64,000 bases of DNA from Goodfellowiella coeruleoviolacea (GTDB lineage Bacteria > Actinomycetota > Actinomycetes > Mycobacteriales > Pseudonocardiaceae): contig NZ_JAMTCK010000002.1 in NCBI RefSeq assembly GCF_024171785.1, positions 186,001 through 250,000 on the forward strand. The letters are read 5' to 3'. Under the pieces are notes generated by a model. It searched no databases and was not told where the DNA came from. It saw only the letters and a program-made list of their open reading frames with translations. The position numbers and the translations under genes are program-made. Shown here in pieces: positions 61,031-64,000 of the stretch (the first letter of the stretch is position 1; each line of letters begins with the position of its first letter).

Positions 61031-62592
61031 GGACGCTGTCCGTCCTGCTGGCCGCGCTCACCGCCACCGCACTGGTCACCGCGCCCGCCGCCACCGCCCA
61101 ACCCGAGGAACGCGGCACCGGCCGGTCGGCGCTGACCGACCCGTTCTTCAGCTACGACCGACCAGCCCGGTACGGGGTGCACACCGAACGGGTCCGGGTG
61201 CCGCTGCGCGACGGCAGCCACCTGGCCTGCGACCTGCACCGCCCAGCCGACGAGCAGGGCCGGCCAGCACCGGGGCGGTTTCCCGGCATCGTCTACGACT
61301 ACAACGCCTACGACCAGCTGACCCAGTTGGGGCAGGCGGCCAGCTTCCTCGTCACCCGGGGCTACGTCGCGGCGGTGTGCAACGCCCGGGGCTCCGGGGA
61401 CTCGCCCGGCCGGCTCGACCCGTTCAGCGCGCAGGAACAGCGGGACAACTACGACCTGATCGAGTGGCTGGCGGTCCAACCGTGGTCCACCGGCCGCATC
61501 GGACAGTCCGGGGTCAGCTACGGCGGCCACTCGGCACTGCTGGTCGCGGTGAACAAACCGCCGCACCTGGCCGCGATCATCCCGGTCAACGGCATCAGCG
61601 ACTGGTACGAGAACACCATCTACCGGGGCGGGATCTACTCGGCGCGCATCCGCGACTGGCAGGCGAGCACCGCGCCCGACACCCTGGTCACCTATCCGCA
61701 GCACCCGTTCTACGACGACTTCTGGCGCGAGCGCAGCGTCAAGGCCCGCTGGAGCGAGCTGGACGTGCCCGTGCTGGAGATCAGCGGCTGGTACGACCGC
61801 TACCGGGACGGGATGGTGCAGAACTTCCAGGCGCGCACCGCCAACACCTGGCTGGTGTCCGGTCCGTGGCAGCACGGCATGCCGGCCGGGCAGTACGCCG
61901 ACATCGGCACCGGCGGCTACCTGGCCTGGTGGGACCACTGGCTGGCCGGCGACAGCGCCGCGCCGCTGCCCAGGGCCAAGGTGACCTCCTACGAGATCCC
62001 CGGACCCGGGGCGGGGGCCGGCTGGCGGCAGTACGACAGCTGGCCCCCGGCCGGCGCCGAGCAGACCACGCTGGCCCTGACCGCGGACGCGCGGCTGGCC
62101 GTCGGCGCCGGCCGGCCGGGCACCGGGCGGTTCGCGGTCAACACCGAGCCGGCCGCGGACGAACCGGGCGAGCGACTGGAGTTCCAGACCACGCCGCTGC
62201 GCCGGGACGTGGTGCTCGCCGGCGGTGTGCAAGCCAGCATCCGCGCCTCGTTCACCGGTCCGGACGGCAACATCGCGGTGGTGCTGGAGGACGTCGCGCC
62301 GGACGGGACCGCCAGCCGCATCACCCAGGGCTGGCTCAAGGCCAGCCACCGCTCCGGTGACCAGGGCGCGGCCCCGGTGCGGCCCGGCGTGACCTACGAC
62401 CTGCCGGTGCACCTGTGGCCGACGCACTACCGGCTGGCCGCCGGTCACGTGCTGCGGGTGCGGGTGTCCAGCAGCGACTACCCGGAGATCGACTCGGACG
62501 CGCCGGCCGGAACCGTCAGCGTCCGCCTCGGCGCGGCCGGATCGCTGATCCGCGTCACCGCGCTCGGCGGTGTCGGCCGCGCGCTGGCCTGA
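61027..62592 (+). CDS. Secreted CocE/NonD-family hydrolase (X-Pro dipeptidyl-peptidase type)
   Basis: 521 aa with a signal peptide (about residues 1-24, ending TAQ). An alpha/beta hydrolase with the nucleophile Ser164 in GQSGVSYGG, the DGSHLACDLHRP and NARGSGDSPG motifs, and PWQHGMPAG holding the catalytic His. A C-terminal jelly-roll domain follows (LEFQTTPLRRDVVLAGGV, HVLRVRVSSSDYPEID). It resembles X-prolyl dipeptidyl peptidases and cocaine-esterase-like acylhydrolases. It overlaps the small AtuA gene by 4 bp (ATGA), which ties secretion of an ester or peptide hydrolase to uptake and breakdown of the acid it releases. Confidence 0.9.
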   Translation: MRTLSVLLAALTATALVTAPAATAQPEERGTGRSALTDPFFSYDRPARYGVHTERVRVPLRDGSHLACDLHRPADEQGRPAPGRFPGIVYDYNAYDQLTQLGQAASFLVTRGYVAAVCNARGSGDSPGRLDPFSAQEQRDNYDLIEWLAVQPWSTGRIGQSGVSYGGHSALLVAVNKPPHLAAIIPVNGISDWYENTIYRGGIYSARIRDWQASTAPDTLVTYPQHPFYDDFWRERSVKARWSELDVPVLEISGWYDRYRDGMVQNFQARTANTWLVSGPWQHGMPAGQYADIGTGGYLAWWDHWLAGDSAAPLPRAKVTSYEIPGPGAGAGWRQYDSWPPAGAEQTTLALTADARLAVGAGRPGTGRFAVNTEPAADEPGERLEFQTTPLRRDVVLAGGVQASIRASFTGPDGNIAVVLEDVAPDGTASRITQGWLKASHRSGDQGAAPVRPGVTYDLPVHLWPTHYRLAAGHVLRVRVSSSDYPEIDSDAPAGTVSVRLGAAGSLIRVTALGGVGRALA

Positions 62593-62598
62593 GCCGGG

Positions 62599-62657
62599 GC
62601 CGGGCCGCTCCCGTCCACTGTGGCGTCCTCGTCCACGTGGAGCAGGAGCGGCCCGGC
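62599..62657. terminator. Bidirectional terminator with 13-bp stem
   Basis: GCCGGGCCGCTCC (62,599-62,611) pairs exactly with GGAGCGGCCCGGC (62,645-62,657). The 33-nt loop contains CCACTGTGG. It lies between the convergent stops of the CocE gene (62,592) and the metallophosphoesterase gene (62,667), so it can end both transcripts. Confidence 0.82.
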
Positions 62658-62666
62658 GCGGTCCGC

Positions 62667-64000
62667 TCAGGCGGCCGAGCGCCGCCACTGGGGCAGGGCG
62701 ACCCGGACGTTCGCCCGCTCGGTGACGCCGTTGACGGTGATCGCCACCGTAACGGCACCCGGCCGCAGCGCGGTGAGCGTTCCGGTGCTCGGGTCCAGCC
62801 AGGCCACGTGCCACGGCCGGATCCCGGACCGGTCACCGATGTGCAGGTTGGCCGAGCCGGACCAGTCGTAGCTGACCGGGTAGGCCACCGGCACCTGCCG
62901 GCCGCCCTGCGTCAGGGTGGCGCTGACCTGGGCGGGCGCCCCGTGTGTCAGCACCTCCGGCGCGTGCAGGGCCAGCGCGTCCACGTGCGGCCGGATCTCC
63001 GCGGCGATCCACTCCGGACTCGGTCGCTGCGGCCACTGCCGGCCCAGCGCCATGCCGTGCTGGTCAACCGGGTCCACCCCGAACAGCGTCCAGCCGGTGA
63101 AGCCGCCCTGGCTGGCGTCGGCGGCCGGCGCCTTGCCGGAGTTGCCGTTGATCACGTACGGCACACCGTCCACCCGGGACGCCGAGAACACGCCGACGTG
63201 GCCGCCGACGAACGCCACGCCCTTGCCGGTCTGCTGGCGGAACTCGGCCAGCCACCGCTCCACCACGCTCGCCTCCAGCCGGTCGGAGAGCTGGCTTCCC
63301 TTGGTGGGCGTGGGGTCGCGCGGCGGGTGGTGCTCCAGCACCACCACCGAGTTCACCGACGGGTTGCGCCTGGCCTCGTCCAGGGCGTCGCGCAGCATCC
63401 GCGCCTGGTCGAACCCGCCGCCCCGGATGGTGCCGGTGGAGGTGTCCAGCAGCACGAACCGGGTTCCGCGGTGGTCGAAGGACTGGTGGGTGATCCCGAA
63501 CTCCCTACGGAAGTTCTCGATCGTGCCCGGGCCCATGATCTCGTGGTTGCCCGGTACGTAGTACCAGGGCAGCTCCGTGCCCAACTCCTCGGTGAGCACC
63601 CGGTGCGCCAGCGCCAGGTCCTCGGGCGCGGCCTCGTCCACCAGGTCGCCGTTGATCACCACGAAGTCCGGGTGCTGCGCCTTGATCTCCCGCAGCGTGC
63701 GGCGCGCGGACCGCACCAGGTCGCTGTCCGGGTTGCGGGCCACGAACTGGGCGTCGGACATCACCGCGAACCGCCACTGCCTGCCGGCGACGGTGCCGTC
63801 CTGCACCACCACCCGGTCGTGCTCGGCTGTCGCGGCGGGAATGTCCACTGTGGGCGGAACCCTGGCCACCATGTCGTCGATCAGCACCTCGCCGCTGTAC
63901 TGGCGGTCGGCCTGCGTCTCGATGGTGTAGAACCTGTTGACCCGCAACGGGAAGGCCAAGGCGGTGGGCACCGCCACCTCCAGGTAGCGCCACCCGGTCC
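62667..64000 (-). CDS. Metallophosphoesterase-type protein, 5'-partial
   Basis: The frame stays open to the window edge, and the residues upstream of the first in-frame start continue in coding style (WRYLEVAVPTAL), so the start lies outside. The visible part has a metallophosphoesterase set: VMSDAQFVARNPD, VVINGDLVDE, YYVPGNHEIMG, VVVLEHHPPRDP and GGHVGVFS. The first motif is D-x-Q instead of the usual D-x-H. A C-terminal beta domain (IRPWHVAWLDPSTGTLTALR, AVTVAITVNGV) looks like a bacterial Ig-like fold. It is probably a secreted phosphoesterase, perhaps fused at its N-terminus to another catalytic domain. Confidence 0.85.
   Translation of the reverse strand, partial: TGWRYLEVAVPTALAFPLRVNRFYTIETQADRQYSGEVLIDDMVARVPPTVDIPAATAEHDRVVVQDGTVAGRQWRFAVMSDAQFVARNPDSDLVRSARRTLREIKAQHPDFVVINGDLVDEAAPEDLALAHRVLTEELGTELPWYYVPGNHEIMGPGTIENFRREFGITHQSFDHRGTRFVLLDTSTGTIRGGGFDQARMLRDALDEARRNPSVNSVVVLEHHPPRDPTPTKGSQLSDRLEASVVERWLAEFRQQTGKGVAFVGGHVGVFSASRVDGVPYVINGNSGKAPAADASQGGFTGWTLFGVDPVDQHGMALGRQWPQRPSPEWIAAEIRPHVDALALHAPEVLTHGAPAQVSATLTQGGRQVPVAYPVSYDWSGSANLHIGDRSGIRPWHVAWLDPSTGTLTALRPGAVTVAITVNGVTERANVRVALPQWRRSAA

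Overview
This is high-GC DNA (about 70-73% by eye) with strongly C/G-biased third codon positions, many GTG starts and overlapping ATGA/GTGA gene junctions. It carries EspG, PPE and YbaB-type genes, a SARP regulator, NB-ARC/TPR regulators and secreted carbohydrate-active enzymes. Together these point to a filamentous actinomycete chromosome, most likely Pseudonocardiaceae (Crossiella/Saccharothrix/Amycolatopsis-like). The family is inferred from gene content; no rRNA or other taxonomic marker is present, and I saw no tRNA, rRNA, CRISPR array or intact insertion sequence.

Layout. (1) 1-16.06 kb, minus strand: one co-oriented array of three DUF4132 (MolR-like) proteins, the first with a WGR domain, then a MoxR AAA+ ATPase, a DUF5682 protein, a VWA/MIDAS protein and a SWIM zinc-finger protein cut by the window edge. 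The gene set and order match the uncharacterised E. coli yehI-yehL-yehM-yehP-yehQ locus, here with DUF4132 triplicated. (2) 16.2-19.4 kb, plus strand: a signalling block divergent from (1): a LuxR-type response regulator, an RsbW-like ATPase, a double-PAS histidine kinase whose two PAS domains are a near-identical 354-bp DNA duplication with atypical codon use, and a receiver-only regulator. (3) 19.4-21.9 kb: an HTH/NB-ARC/TPR regulator. (4) 22.2-28.7 kb: an ESX/type VII export cargo operon (small helical protein, PPE-like protein, EspG chaperone, YbaB-like protein, WXG protein, and a WXG-less putative effector with an unrecognised C-terminal domain) without any secretion-machine genes. (5) 28.8-35.1 kb: a hydroxycinnamate (ferulate/p-coumarate) catabolic cluster: hydratase-lyase (ech), CoA ligase (fcs), a GNAT, vanillin dehydrogenase (vdh), an amidohydrolase and a MarR regulator. 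The palindrome ATCAGG-N3-CCTGAT precedes ech, vdh and marR, defining a local regulon. (6) 35.1-41.3 kb: ribD, a second NB-ARC/TPR protein, a GT-B-like protein with a 14-copy heptanucleotide repeat in its leader, and a deletion scar of two gene stubs. (7) 41.3-45.5 kb: a 3-hydroxybutyrate dehydrogenase, an MHS transporter and a GAF/PucR regulator. (8) 45.7-49.2 kb: a secreted sialidase-LamG-SapA-like fusion and a luciferase-like monooxygenase. (9) 49.2-53.9 kb: about 2 kb of apparently non-coding DNA with DnaA-box-like sites and tandem duplications, then a SARP regulator and a halogenase pseudogene, probably a relic of a specialised-metabolite cluster. (10) 53.9-57.0 kb: a secreted GH43/AbfB enzyme and a qorB/HxlR pair with a palindromic operator. 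(11) 57.0-62.6 kb: LysR, a CitMHS transporter, split AtuA (DUF1446 plus small C-terminal protein) and a secreted CocE/NonD hydrolase. (12) 62.7-64.0 kb: a metallophosphoesterase cut by the window edge.

The best candidates for poorly described biology are the triplicated DUF4132/MoxR/VWA/SWIM locus, the orphan ESX effector, the PAS duplication and the repeat-bearing glycosyltransferase leader. A 9-bp palindromic word (CCACTGTGG) also recurs across the window, twice in the loop of terminator-like hairpins.
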